Below are positions 17,831 through 25,983 of a stretch of 64,000 bases of DNA, piece after piece. Both the position numbers and the translations under genes were made by a program. This DNA is from RUG100 sp050953425 (GTDB taxonomy: Bacteria > Bacillota > Clostridia > Peptostreptococcales > Anaerovoracaceae): positions 62,001-126,000 of the forward strand of contig JBMNMQ010000006.1 of assembly GCA_050953425.1 (NCBI GenBank). Direction: 5' to 3'. Position 1 is the first letter of the stretch. Each line of letters begins with the position of its first letter. The notes under the pieces are model-generated. The model made no database searches. It saw nothing but the letters and a program-made list of their open reading frames with translations, and was not told the origin of the DNA.

Positions 17831-18568
17831 TTAGAAGTAATCATATCCGCCGTGAATATCGTAGATGCTGCCGTTCAGATATTCGTTGGTCAGAAGTGTG
17901 TAGCAGAGTTCGGCTACTTCGGCAGGCGTTCCGAATCGATGGGCTGCGATTTTGCGATTGATGCGGTCGCAGCTTTCGGCTGTGCGGTCCTTCTGCCAGC
18001 GCGTCTCGATGAAGCCGGGCGCGATCGCGTTGACGCGCACACGCTGCTCGTCAAAGATTTTCACCAGTGATTTGGCGAGAAACATGACGGCGGCCTTGGA
18101 CACGCTGTAGACGACGGAGCGGGAATACGGCATCTGGCCGGCATGCGAGCCCATGAATACGATGCTGCCGTTCTCCGCCATCAGCGGCTTCAGCTGCTGG
18201 ACCAGGAGCGCGGGGACGCTGACGTTGGTCCGCATGACCCGATCCCAGAGCTCGCTGGTATAATCGTCAAAAGAAGCGTACGTGCCGACGCCGGTGTTCA
18301 GCACCAGCCAGTCCACGTGATCCGTTCTGCTCCTGAGGGTTTCGGCAAAGCGGTACATGGCGTCGTAGTCGCTGAGGTCGGCCTTGATCAGCTCCGCCAT
18401 ATCGCGGCGCTCCCTCGGCAGCGCGTCGAGCAGGTCGGCGGCGGCCTCGTCGCTGTGGCCGTAATTGATGTAAATTTTATCGCCGGGTTCGGCTTCCTCG
18501 ATGATTCGGAGGACGATGGCGCGTCCGATTCCGGACGTGCCGCCGGTGATCACTGAAACATTGCTCAT
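17831..18568 (-). CDS. short-chain dehydrogenase/reductase
   Basis: A 245-residue SDR. TGGTSGIGRA near residues 8-17 binds NAD(P), LNTGVG stands in for the NNAG motif, Ser lies in FMGSHAGQ, and YSVSK is the catalytic YxxxK. It should reduce a carbonyl or oxidise an alcohol. Flanked by a ThDP enzyme and a cytidylyltransferase, it probably converts the carboligation product into a polyol or hydroxy compound before activation with CTP; that step is inferred. The ATG follows gaaaggaaagc. Confidence 0.88.
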   Translation of the reverse strand: MSNVSVITGGTSGIGRAIVLRIIEEAEPGDKIYINYGHSDEAAADLLDALPRERRDMAELIKADLSDYDAMYRFAETLRSRTDHVDWLVLNTGVGTYASFDDYTSELWDRVMRTNVSVPALLVQQLKPLMAENGSIVFMGSHAGQMPYSRSVVYSVSKAAVMFLAKSLVKIFDEQRVRVNAIAPGFIETRWQKDRTAESCDRINRKIAAHRFGTPAEVAELCYTLLTNEYLNGSIYDIHGGYDYF

Positions 18569-18579
18569 TGCTTTCCTTT

Positions 18580-20310
18580 CTACAGTGCCAGCAGTTCTTC
18601 CATCAGTTCCTTCGGCATATACGGCTGCTGGTTGTGCATCGGTTCGCCAAAGCAGGTCTTGGGGAAGGCGTTGCTGTCTTCGCTGAGTTTGATATCGATC
18701 AGGTTCGGGATCGAGAGGTCGAGTTCCTGCAGGATCGCCTCGAGTTCGGCGTCATCGGCCGCGGCGCGGGCATGGATGCCGTAAGCGGCGGCCACCGCAG
18801 TAAAGTCGGGATGCGAGTATCCGCCCGCGTCAGTGGAGGCGATGTACCGCCCGTCAAACAGCGCGTTCTGCTGCTGGTGGATGAGACCGAGAGTGCTGTT
18901 GTTCAGCACGAAGAGGGTGATCGGCAGGCGTTCGTGGCGGATCCACTCGAGTTCCTGGATGTTCATCTGCAGCGAACCGTCTCCGGTCAGGGTGATCACC
19001 GGACACCCGCTCGCCGCCTGGGCGCCGATCGCCGCCGGCAGCGAAAAGCCCATGCATCCATGGCCGCCCGAAGAGAGCATCCGCTGCCCTTCGCCGAGCC
19101 GGTACGACTGAGCGCCCCAGACCTGGTGCTGGCCGACGTCGCAGCAGACGACGGCGGCATCCTGTGTATATCGGCTGATCAGTTCCACGGTCCGGTTCGG
19201 CGCTCTCTCCGGATCGGCGGCGTCGAGAGCTTCCAGCCGCTCTTTGATGGTGCGGCACTTGTCGATCCAGCGCCGGTCGGCAAGATCATGTTCCGGCCGG
19301 TTCAGAAGTTCCCGCACCACGCTGCGGCAGTCGGTCAGGAAAGCGGTTTCGTCCGCATGAACCTTCCGCTGCAGTTCGACCGGGTCGGTGTCCACCCGGA
19401 TGATGTCGGCTTCCGCGGCAAACGATTCGGTTTTCATGCCGGTCTGGCGCCGGCACAGACTGCACCCGAGCGCGACGATCAGATCGGCTTTTTTGTTGAT
19501 GATCAGGTTGGCGTAGCGGTGTCCGTAGGCGGCGCCGATGAAGCCGAAATTCAGAGGGTGGTCGGCGGGCAGAATGTCCCGGCCCGGAAGGCTGGTCAGC
19601 ACCGGGATTCCCAGTTTGTCGACCGCTTTTCGGGTGATTTCCCGATCCGTGCGGGTCAGGCCGCTGCCCAGCACGAGCACCGGCTGCTCGGCACGCTCGG
19701 CGGCGGTCACGATGGCGGCAGCGGCGCCGGTTCGATCCGGCTGCTCCCCCGTCGCCTCCGACGGAGTAAAACCGCGCATCTGCTGCGGATCGACGTCCAT
19801 GCGCTGCATGTTCATCGGCAGATCGATGACGACCGGCCCCGGCCGGCCGTGCACCGCCGTATAAAACGCCCGCTCCAGGACATACCGCAGATCGTCCTCC
19901 CGCTCCACCTTGACGCAGTACTTGGTGATCGGGCGCATGATGCTGACGACGTCCATCTGCTGAAAGCCGTGCTGGCGGATGCCGGGAAGGTCGAGGTATT
20001 CATAGGTGTTCAGCTGGCCGGTGATGAAGATGACCGGCGCGCTGTCAAAGTAAGCATCGGCGACCCCGTTGAGGAGGTTTGCGGCGCCGGGACCGCTGGT
20101 GGAGTAAGCCAGGGCGGGTTTCCCCGTGATCTTCGCTTCGCCGACGGCCGCAAAGGCAGCCCCCTGCTCACTGCGGCAGACGTGATTTTTGATCAGCCGG
20201 CTCTGCCCCAGCGAGTCTGCGAAATGGGCGATCATCGTCCCCTGGTAGCCGTATGCGTGTCGGATGCCGTGTTCGGCCAGAAACTGAACGATATAGTCAC
20301 TGCTCTTCAT
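18580..20310 (-). CDS. thiamine-diphosphate enzyme, acetolactate-synthase-like
   Basis: A 576-residue ThDP enzyme with the three-domain layout of acetohydroxyacid synthase. The ThDP-activating Glu is in RSEQGAAFAA (near residue 50), and the cofactor motif starts GDGSLQMN and ends LNN about 28 residues later. No regulatory subunit gene is nearby, so branched-chain amino acid synthesis is unlikely. Similar enzymes (for example YerE in yersiniose formation) add two-carbon units to nucleotide sugars. The ATG at 20310 follows ggag; its first 14 bases overlap the end of the LicD gene. Its placement between LicD and SDR genes points to making an unusual surface-polymer building block. Confidence 0.85.
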   Translation of the reverse strand: MKSSDYIVQFLAEHGIRHAYGYQGTMIAHFADSLGQSRLIKNHVCRSEQGAAFAAVGEAKITGKPALAYSTSGPGAANLLNGVADAYFDSAPVIFITGQLNTYEYLDLPGIRQHGFQQMDVVSIMRPITKYCVKVEREDDLRYVLERAFYTAVHGRPGPVVIDLPMNMQRMDVDPQQMRGFTPSEATGEQPDRTGAAAAIVTAAERAEQPVLVLGSGLTRTDREITRKAVDKLGIPVLTSLPGRDILPADHPLNFGFIGAAYGHRYANLIINKKADLIVALGCSLCRRQTGMKTESFAAEADIIRVDTDPVELQRKVHADETAFLTDCRSVVRELLNRPEHDLADRRWIDKCRTIKERLEALDAADPERAPNRTVELISRYTQDAAVVCCDVGQHQVWGAQSYRLGEGQRMLSSGGHGCMGFSLPAAIGAQAASGCPVITLTGDGSLQMNIQELEWIRHERLPITLFVLNNSTLGLIHQQQNALFDGRYIASTDAGGYSHPDFTAVAAAYGIHARAAADDAELEAILQELDLSIPNLIDIKLSEDSNAFPKTCFGEPMHNQQPYMPKELMEELLAL

Positions 20311-23300
20311 GGCTGGCTCCAATCGGTTGATAGTGCTCGGGCGGGATCAGCGCGGTCAGCTTTTCGATGAGCTCCTCTCTCCCTTCATAGCGGAAGAGGT
20401 CGCAGAGGATTTCGAAATATTCCCTGCTGACACACAGCCCCAGCCCTTTTTTCAGGTAATAGAGGGTTCTTTTTTCGTAGTCTTCAAAGTAGGGCCGCAG
20501 ACCCTCAAAGTCGCGCTCGGCGTACAGCCGCATGATCACGTCCCGGTTCTTTTCCAGTTCGTCGTACAGCCGGCTGCGGTCGCCGCTGCGATAGGCTGTA
20601 TCCAGCATCTTTTTCCGAATCCGGCTCTTGTGCGTGAGCTGTCTCGCTTCGCGCCGGGTTGCGAGAAGGCTGCGGTAATATTTCCGGACGGATGTTCCGG
20701 ATTTCTCACACTCGTCGAGCAGAGCCCGGTAGGGAACACTGTCGGAGATGAGGGTCATGCCGTAATTGCGTTCCTGCGACAGCGCCTTTTCGTGCCATTC
20801 GGGTCCAAAGCAGTCCGTCATGAACGTCTCTGTGTCGCCCGGCACGGGGAATTCCCGGTCTTCAAAGCGCAGCATGCGGACGCTGTTGAAGGCAGCGGCA
20901 CTGAAGAAGGTGCGCTTTTTTCTGGTCCGGCGGATAAAATATTCCGTCGCCGGTCCGGAATATGCCCTGTTGAACTGCCGGAACAGTTTGGCGGCCAGCT
21001 TCTGACGTCCGAACAAGCTGCCGAATTTGACGATTCCGGCGGAAATGACGGTTTTCGGTTTGCCGGGCTTGATCATCTTCGAACCGTTGTTTTCCCATCC
21101 CGTCAGGAGGGATCCGTACAGAGTACTGCGCAGACCGGCCGGCTTTCTGCACAGAGGCCGGACGACCACTTTCAGCCCGTATTTGGTGCGGTCGTAGCCA
21201 AAGCCGAATTTGAAGAAGGTTGTCGAGCTGTCGACATAGTCGATCTGGTAGGAAATATAGGTGTCGTTGCAGCCGAGGTATTCGAGTTCCCGGTCGCTGC
21301 GGTTCTCCTTTTTCACTGCGGTGATGAATTCCTCCATGGCGCCCGCGGGGATCAGCATATCGAGGTTGAGCGAGTCCTCGGAATGGCCGCCGAATACGAG
21401 GGCCAGTCTGCAGGTTCCCGGCCCCAGATAATGCGGGATTCCGTTCTTTGTGCAGATCTCGTCGACCTCCTTCAGGAGCTGCAGCGTGCGCTGCTGGCAG
21501 GCGCGGAATTTGGCGGAGCTGCTGCCGGTGCGGACTGCGGTTTGCGGCGCGGCTTCTCCGCCGGCCTGCGGCATGGTGTCGTCGGCCTGCGGCAGGGCAT
21601 CTCCGGCCTGCGACAGGGCATCTCCGGCTTCCGCCGACTCGATGTCGACGTCGATCTGCGGCAAGGCATCTCCGGCTTCCGCCGACTCGATGTCGACGTC
21701 GATCTGCGGCAGGACGTCCCCGGCTTCCGCCGACTCGATGTCGACGTCGATCTGCGGCAAGGCATCTCCGGCTTCCGCCGACTCGATGTCGATCCGGGGC
21801 ATGGCATCGGCGGCTTGTGCTGCGGAACCCGCTGCGCCGGCATGCGTGGATTGCGGCGCAGCGCCGTCCGTCTCCGGGTTCAGTTCGGCGGCGAGCCTTG
21901 CAAAGTCCTCGTCCTCAGGATCCAGCCGGGTCAGCAGCTCTGCTCTCTCCCGGTTTCCGGAGGCTTTGACGTCGGCGAGAAGGACGTCCTTGTCGTCGGC
22001 GAGCTTATCCCGGATATCGAGCATCATCAGGCCGTTCGTGGTCCGTGAGAGTGCATAGTCCCAGGCCTCGCAGGCGCCCCATTTGGCCGCGGTGTCGTCT
22101 GCCTGCGCATACAGGCAGTCGGCGATGTATTTGTCAAACTCGCCGGCCTGCGGGAAAATTTTCAGCGCTTCCGCGGCGAGCCGGCGCGCGCGGTCGTATT
22201 CGCCGCGCTCGACCAGACGGCCGATGTAGAAAACCTTGACGCTGAAGTTCCCGGGCATTTTATTATAGACCTCTTCGGCCTTGCGGAACGCCTCCTCCTT
22301 TCTGCCGATGTCGTCGGCCGAGGGGAAGCTGCGCAGCTCCTCGATCACCGGACGGATTTCCGCCAGCTGTCCCTGCGCGGGGCCGTGGCGGTATTCGTAG
22401 ATATCGAGGAAGCGCTCCGCCTTGGCGACGCGGTTCGTGTTGATCAGGTGCATCAGGGCGATGTACAGCAGATCCTCGCCGATGTCGCAGCAGACCGGGC
22501 GCAGATAGCGGTAGGCTTTGACGTATTCCTGACGTCCGGAGAGCTGCGGCGACCACTGCCGCTGATAGAATTCGGAGAAGATCACTTCCAGCTCGTCGTA
22601 GCGGCAGTCCTTCAGCATCTGCGTCAGGCTCCGGGTGCCGCCGGCTTCCTCGGCGCGCTGCCGGACTTCCATACGCACGTAGACGGCGGCGATTTCCGCC
22701 CGCATGTCCTGCGTCCGGTGGCGCAGTTCGGCAGAACGGAAAAAGGCGATGTTGCGGGCGTGGATCGCTGCTCTGGTTTTCGGAACATCTATATATGGAA
22801 GGTAGTCGTTCTGGATCGCCTTGTAATCCCTGTTGAGGCTGAAAATGGCGTTGTGCGACGCCCTGCCCTCGTGGGGCGGGATGTTCATCCAGTCATCGCC
22901 GTAGTGCTGCACGAGATAGTCATACGTCCGGTCGGGGATGCGAACCTTCAGCCCTTCGAATTCGCCCCATCGGGACGAGCCGTACATATCCTTGCGGAAC
23001 AGCAGCGGGTAGCTGCCCCAGCGCATGACGCAGTAGTCGCAGTCCTCCTCGTCATAGCAGAGGAACCGGGACTCCAGCTCGCTGAGCACCTTCTCCTTGC
23101 CTTCTTTTTTGACGCGTTCCAGGTAGTGCTCGAGGCGGTCCCGGTTGGTGCCGAACGCGTAGCTGTAATTCATCATCTCGTTGACGAGATCCGAATACAG
23201 GGTGAGGTCTTCGCAGTACTTTTTATAAGCGTCGTGCGGATTCGGAATCGGATCGAGCGGGAGGATGTCGATCACATAGCCGTTGGCGCCGTCGTCGAGA

Positions 23301-23611
23301 AGCTGGTTGTAGTGGATCGCCGAAGTGGAGATGTCCGTGTACCGGCCGAACATGTTCTTGTACTCGCGGTCGAGTTCCTGACAGGCGAGGACGCGGTTTT
23401 CCGGCAGCTCACGGCGGCAGATCTCGACAAACTTTTCCCAGTCCTTCTTCGGCATCATGATATCCATGTCGTCATCCCAGGGGATAAAGCCGCGGTGCCG
23501 CACGGCGCCGATCAGCGTGCCGCCGGCAAGGTAATAGATGATGTCGTGCCGATGGCAGATATCGATAACTTCCTTGAATAATTCAAATAGTTTTGCCTGG
23601 TTTGGTGACAT
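20297..23611 (-). CDS. giant tandem LicD-family phosphotransferase with TPR-like linker
   Basis: A 1104-residue protein. Residues 1 to about 260 are a LicD nucleotidyltransferase-fold domain with GTLIGAVRHRGFIPWDDD at 31-48, including the catalytic acidic cluster. Residues about 390-590 look like TPR helices. Four 16-residue acidic units with the core IDVDIESAEAGD lie near 600-665. A second LicD-like domain starts near 705 (LLKEVDEICTKNGIPHYLG), but its motif is degenerate (RLALVFGGHSEDSLNLDM). LicD proteins move phosphocholine or phospho-polyols from CDP donors onto glycans or teichoic acids. Start 23611 is chosen for its aggag site; it is the first gene of the cassette. Confidence 0.85.
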   Translation of the reverse strand: MSPNQAKLFELFKEVIDICHRHDIIYYLAGGTLIGAVRHRGFIPWDDDMDIMMPKKDWEKFVEICRRELPENRVLACQELDREYKNMFGRYTDISTSAIHYNQLLDDGANGYVIDILPLDPIPNPHDAYKKYCEDLTLYSDLVNEMMNYSYAFGTNRDRLEHYLERVKKEGKEKVLSELESRFLCYDEEDCDYCVMRWGSYPLLFRKDMYGSSRWGEFEGLKVRIPDRTYDYLVQHYGDDWMNIPPHEGRASHNAIFSLNRDYKAIQNDYLPYIDVPKTRAAIHARNIAFFRSAELRHRTQDMRAEIAAVYVRMEVRQRAEEAGGTRSLTQMLKDCRYDELEVIFSEFYQRQWSPQLSGRQEYVKAYRYLRPVCCDIGEDLLYIALMHLINTNRVAKAERFLDIYEYRHGPAQGQLAEIRPVIEELRSFPSADDIGRKEEAFRKAEEVYNKMPGNFSVKVFYIGRLVERGEYDRARRLAAEALKIFPQAGEFDKYIADCLYAQADDTAAKWGACEAWDYALSRTTNGLMMLDIRDKLADDKDVLLADVKASGNRERAELLTRLDPEDEDFARLAAELNPETDGAAPQSTHAGAAGSAAQAADAMPRIDIESAEAGDALPQIDVDIESAEAGDVLPQIDVDIESAEAGDALPQIDVDIESAEAGDALSQAGDALPQADDTMPQAGGEAAPQTAVRTGSSSAKFRACQQRTLQLLKEVDEICTKNGIPHYLGPGTCRLALVFGGHSEDSLNLDMLIPAGAMEEFITAVKKENRSDRELEYLGCNDTYISYQIDYVDSSTTFFKFGFGYDRTKYGLKVVVRPLCRKPAGLRSTLYGSLLTGWENNGSKMIKPGKPKTVISAGIVKFGSLFGRQKLAAKLFRQFNRAYSGPATEYFIRRTRKKRTFFSAAAFNSVRMLRFEDREFPVPGDTETFMTDCFGPEWHEKALSQERNYGMTLISDSVPYRALLDECEKSGTSVRKYYRSLLATRREARQLTHKSRIRKKMLDTAYRSGDRSRLYDELEKNRDVIMRLYAERDFEGLRPYFEDYEKRTLYYLKKGLGLCVSREYFEILCDLFRYEGREELIEKLTALIPPEHYQPIGASHEEQ
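21617..21795 (-). repeat. 48-bp in-frame coding repeat, four units
   Basis: Units start at 21617, 21665, 21713 and 21761, each 48 bp, and encode a 16-residue acidic repeat (GDALPQIDVDIESAEA in the usual form) inside the LicD fusion. Copies are nearly identical at the DNA level, so the array is recent and may vary between strains. Confidence 0.85.
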
Positions 23612-23659
23612 GAGTGCTCCTGTTCTGATGCCTTTACATATTAGCAGCCAAAGCTTAAA

Positions 23660-23708
23660 TTTACATAACATTAACATAAAGTGCCGTCGAATTTACGTTC
23701 ACTTTACA
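23660..23708. promoter_or_regulatory. PhoP-box-like direct repeats upstream of the LicD cassette
   Basis: On the plus strand TTTACA (23660) is followed 11 bp later by TTAACA (23671), and TTTACG (23692) is followed 11 bp later by TTTACA (23703). TT(A/T/C)ACA hexamers at 11-bp spacing are the binding pattern of PhoP in Bacillus, which controls teichoic and teichuronic acid genes under phosphate limitation. A lone TTTACA also lies at 23633. No PhoP is encoded in this window. Confidence 0.4.
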
Positions 23709-23760
23709 TTTGCGCACATTACTATCAATACCACTAATTGGCGGCGCGGTCAACAAGAGT

Positions 23761-23958
23761 GCGGGAATCTTTGGGAAAAACAAGTGCGGGAATCTTTGGG
23801 AAGAACACTGTGCGGGAGGGAATTCTGGCACAAAGGCCGTACTGGCGGAGAAATTATGACAATACATCCGGAAATTCTCTGCAGAACCGAGTCCCCCGGC
23901 AGACAGCAGAACCGAGTCTCCCGGCAGACAGCAGAACCGAGGACCCCTCCGGCAGGGC
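23761..23958. repeat. two short 25-bp tandem arrays
   Basis: gcgggaatctttgggaa recurs at 23761 and 23786 (25 bp apart) with a third start near 23812. A second, unrelated 25-bp unit starting gcagaaccgagtc recurs at 23881, 23906 and 23931. Both lie in the gap between the LicD gene and the redox operon, where I see no intact gene. Confidence 0.75.
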
Positions 23959-23963
23959 ATCAG

Positions 23964-23993
23964 AAAACCCCGGGGCTCGTGCTTGCCCCGGGG
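23964..23993 (-). terminator. intrinsic terminator of the redox operon
   Basis: A 9-bp perfect GC stem (CCCCGGGGC, 23968-23976, with GCCCCGGGG, 23985-23993) around an 8-base loop is followed on the minus strand by TTTT (23964-23967). It ends transcripts of the polyferredoxin operon after crossing the pseudogene fragment. Confidence 0.75.
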
Positions 23994-23999
23994 TACGTG

Positions 24000-24199
24000 T
24001 CAAGGGGAATGCTGCCGCTGCCGATGACCACGACATTGCTGCCGGTCCAGGCCGGGCCTCCGAGCACGTCGTGCGCCGTGGCGACGGAGTCGCGGTCGAT
24101 GCCCGGAATGCCGCCGGGAATAACCGGATCGGCGCCGGTGGAAGCGACGAAAAGACTGGGCTTTTCCCTGTCAATGAGTTCGGCGGTGTCTTCGATTTC
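24000..24199 (-). pseudogene. fragment of an NAD(P)/FAD-dependent oxidoreductase (dienoyl-CoA reductase type)
   Basis: Translated on the minus strand, the stretch carries TAELIDREKPSLFVASTGAD, then IPGIDRDSVATAHDVLGG and NVVVIGSGSI. This matches the junction of the two dinucleotide-binding folds in old-yellow-enzyme reductases of the FadH/BaiCD type. No start codon, flavin barrel or C-terminus remains; the frame runs into the terminator stem. It begins just after the polyferredoxin stop, so a deletion seems to have left this piece. Confidence 0.65.
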
Positions 24200-24201
24200 T
24201 A

Positions 24202-25203
24202 TTAGCGAGCATCATTGATCTCGTTTTCGGATGATCCGGCGGGTGAAGCCGGTGGTGCGGGCTGCGGGGCTTCGCCGGCAAATCCGGCGCGGATCGCGTC
24301 GGTCGGGCAGACGTCGCGGCATCTGCCGCAGCGGATGCATTCGGCGCTGTTGATGTTGTCGGTCACGGCCACGGTCATCGGGCAGGCCGTGCGGCAGGCA
24401 CCGCAGTCAACACACTTTTCGCGGTCGACGTGCATCTGATAGAAACTGAAGCGGTTGAAGAGGGCGTACAGAGCTCCGAGCGGGCAGAGATAACGGCAGA
24501 ACGGCCGGCGGATCAGCACCGCCGCCAGGATGACCGCGACCAGCACGATCAGCTTCCAGTCAAAGAGCGCGCCGGCCAGTGCCCGCAGCTGCGGCTGCAG
24601 GAGCATGTGCGGAATGCCGCCTTCCAGCGTTCCCGCCGGGCAGAGGTATTTGCAGAACCACGGTTCCGAGACGCCGGCGGCACCGGCGGCAAAGGCGGGC
24701 AGGAGCACAACGAGAACGGCCAGCACCAGATACTTCAGGTATCGCGCCGCGCGATCCGCGCCTTTGATCCACTTGTTTTTCGGCTTCCGCGACGGGTGGG
24801 GGATTTTGTTCAGCAGATCCTGCAGCAGGCCGAACGGGCAGAGCCAGCCGCAGACAAAGCGGCCCAGCACGACGCCGAACAGCATCAATGTGCCCAGCAC
24901 ATAAAAAGGAAAGCGGTGATGCGCCAGAACCGTCTGCAGGGCGCCGATCGGGCAGGAGCCCAGGGCACCGGGACAGGAGTAGCAGTTGAGGACGGGGACA
25001 CAGACCGCTTTGGTCGGGCCGGTAAAAATTCTGCCTCCGGCAAAGCCGGCGGCGTAACCGTTCATCAGGACCGCCGCGGCCAGCTGCACGAACAGGCGGG
25101 GCGAGATCCCGCGCTTTTTTTCGCGGCCGCTCCGGCTGTCGGCATGCGCCGTACCCTGTCCGCGGCGTCCCGTCTCTAGCCGATGCCGATGCATTCCAGA
25201 CAT
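24202..25203 (-). CDS. membrane polyferredoxin (4Fe-4S, NapH/CcoG-like)
   Basis: A 333-residue membrane protein with about five hydrophobic segments. Membrane-embedded Cys motifs (CGWLCPFGLLQD, CRYLCPLGALY) are typical of NapH/RdxA-like proteins. Two C-terminal 4Fe-4S clusters follow: CVDCGACRTACP and CIRCGRCRDVCP. It probably passes electrons across or into the membrane. With a TlpA-like thioredoxin and a CD1871A protein upstream it forms a triad seen in clostridia, perhaps feeding thiol reduction outside the cell. The start at 25203 overlaps the small gene; an ATG at 25194 is also possible. The ribosome site is weak, suggesting translational coupling. Confidence 0.85.
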   Translation of the reverse strand: MSGMHRHRLETGRRGQGTAHADSRSGREKKRGISPRLFVQLAAAVLMNGYAAGFAGGRIFTGPTKAVCVPVLNCYSCPGALGSCPIGALQTVLAHHRFPFYVLGTLMLFGVVLGRFVCGWLCPFGLLQDLLNKIPHPSRKPKNKWIKGADRAARYLKYLVLAVLVVLLPAFAAGAAGVSEPWFCKYLCPAGTLEGGIPHMLLQPQLRALAGALFDWKLIVLVAVILAAVLIRRPFCRYLCPLGALYALFNRFSFYQMHVDREKCVDCGACRTACPMTVAVTDNINSAECIRCGRCRDVCPTDAIRAGFAGEAPQPAPPASPAGSSENEINDAR

Positions 25204-25355
25204 ATTTTCACCGCTTTCTGCAGAACGATCCACTGTTCGCCGCCGGCCGCGCCGACTGCGATCAGGCATACAGCCGCGGCCAGCAGGACCGGGCCGACGG
25301 CCCGGCGCGCCGTGCTGCGGGTGCCGGTCGGAGAAGAGACGTCATGCTTACTCAA
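25176..25355 (-). CDS. CD1871A-family CXXC motif protein
   Basis: A 59-residue protein read from a TTG start at 25355, seven bases after ggag and overlapping the thioredoxin stop. It has one membrane helix (GPVLLAAAVCLIAVGAAGG) and ends VLQKAVKICLECIGIG, the signature C-terminus of the CD1871A family with its CLEC motif. It overlaps both neighbours, so all three are translated together. The family role is unknown; a redox or metal role next to polyferredoxin is an inference. Confidence 0.85.
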   Translation of the reverse strand: MSKHDVSSPTGTRSTARRAVGPVLLAAAVCLIAVGAAGGEQWIVLQKAVKICLECIGIG

Positions 25356-25983
25356 GTTCGATCTCCTTCTTTCCTTCTGCTTTCAACGTGTTATTGACCG
25401 CTTCCAGATACGCCTCGCTGACGGCGTCCCTGCTGCCCCGCGAACCGACGATCGCGTCGGTCAGATTGCCCTTGCTGTCGGCGACGACGGTGGTCGGGGT
25501 GTATTGAATATTGCCGACGACGGTCGACAGGTCGCCGGTTTCGTCGAGCAGTGTGATACCGTCAAAGCCGGCGTCCTTCAGCATGCTCCTGGCTGTGTCT
25601 TTTTCCGCGGAACCGTCAAGGCAGAGGGTAACCACCTGCACGTTGTCGGGGAGCGAGGACGCGAACTCGGCAACGTACGGCATCTCGCTGATGCAGGAGC
25701 TGCAGCTGATCTGCCAGACATTGATGACGGTTACGTCTTTTTCAGCCAGGTCTTTTTCGGTGAATGTACCGCCGTCCAGCGTTTTGGCCGAAAAATGCTT
25801 CAGGCTCCCCAGTTCCTCGGCGGAGCTTTCCCCGGTGGCCGACGTGCCGCCGGAAGCGTCGCTGTCGGTCCGGGCGCTGTCGTCCTGCGAGCCGCAGCCG
25901 GCCAGTGCCGCCGTGAAGACAAGTACCAGTGCCAGAAGCAGAATGGCAGCTTTGCCGATGCCGTGCTTTCTGTTCCTATTCAT
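25348..25983 (-). CDS. TlpA-like thioredoxin-fold lipoprotein
   Basis: A 211-residue exported lipoprotein: MNRNRK, a hydrophobic helix and the lipobox LAGC near residue 30, then a Ser/Asp-rich linker. The thioredoxin domain carries the active site WQISCSSC (CSSC) and the cis-proline TPTT. It should act as a thiol-disulfide oxidoreductase on the outer face. A gggagg site is eight bases before the ATG at 25983. It heads the redox triad. No convincing promoter was assigned in the upstream gap. Confidence 0.9.
   Translation of the reverse strand: MNRNRKHGIGKAAILLLALVLVFTAALAGCGSQDDSARTDSDASGGTSATGESSAEELGSLKHFSAKTLDGGTFTEKDLAEKDVTVINVWQISCSSCISEMPYVAEFASSLPDNVQVVTLCLDGSAEKDTARSMLKDAGFDGITLLDETGDLSTVVGNIQYTPTTVVADSKGNLTDAIVGSRGSRDAVSEAYLEAVNNTLKAEGKKEIELE

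Noticed and set aside
18580..20310. Assignment as the biosynthetic acetolactate synthase ilvB
   Set aside because: No ilvN, ilvC or other branched-chain genes are nearby and the context is a LicD/cytidylyltransferase cassette.
18568..20370. Long plus-strand open frame of 600 codons
   Set aside because: It is antisense to the ThDP enzyme, which has all family motifs; long antisense frames are common in GC-rich DNA.
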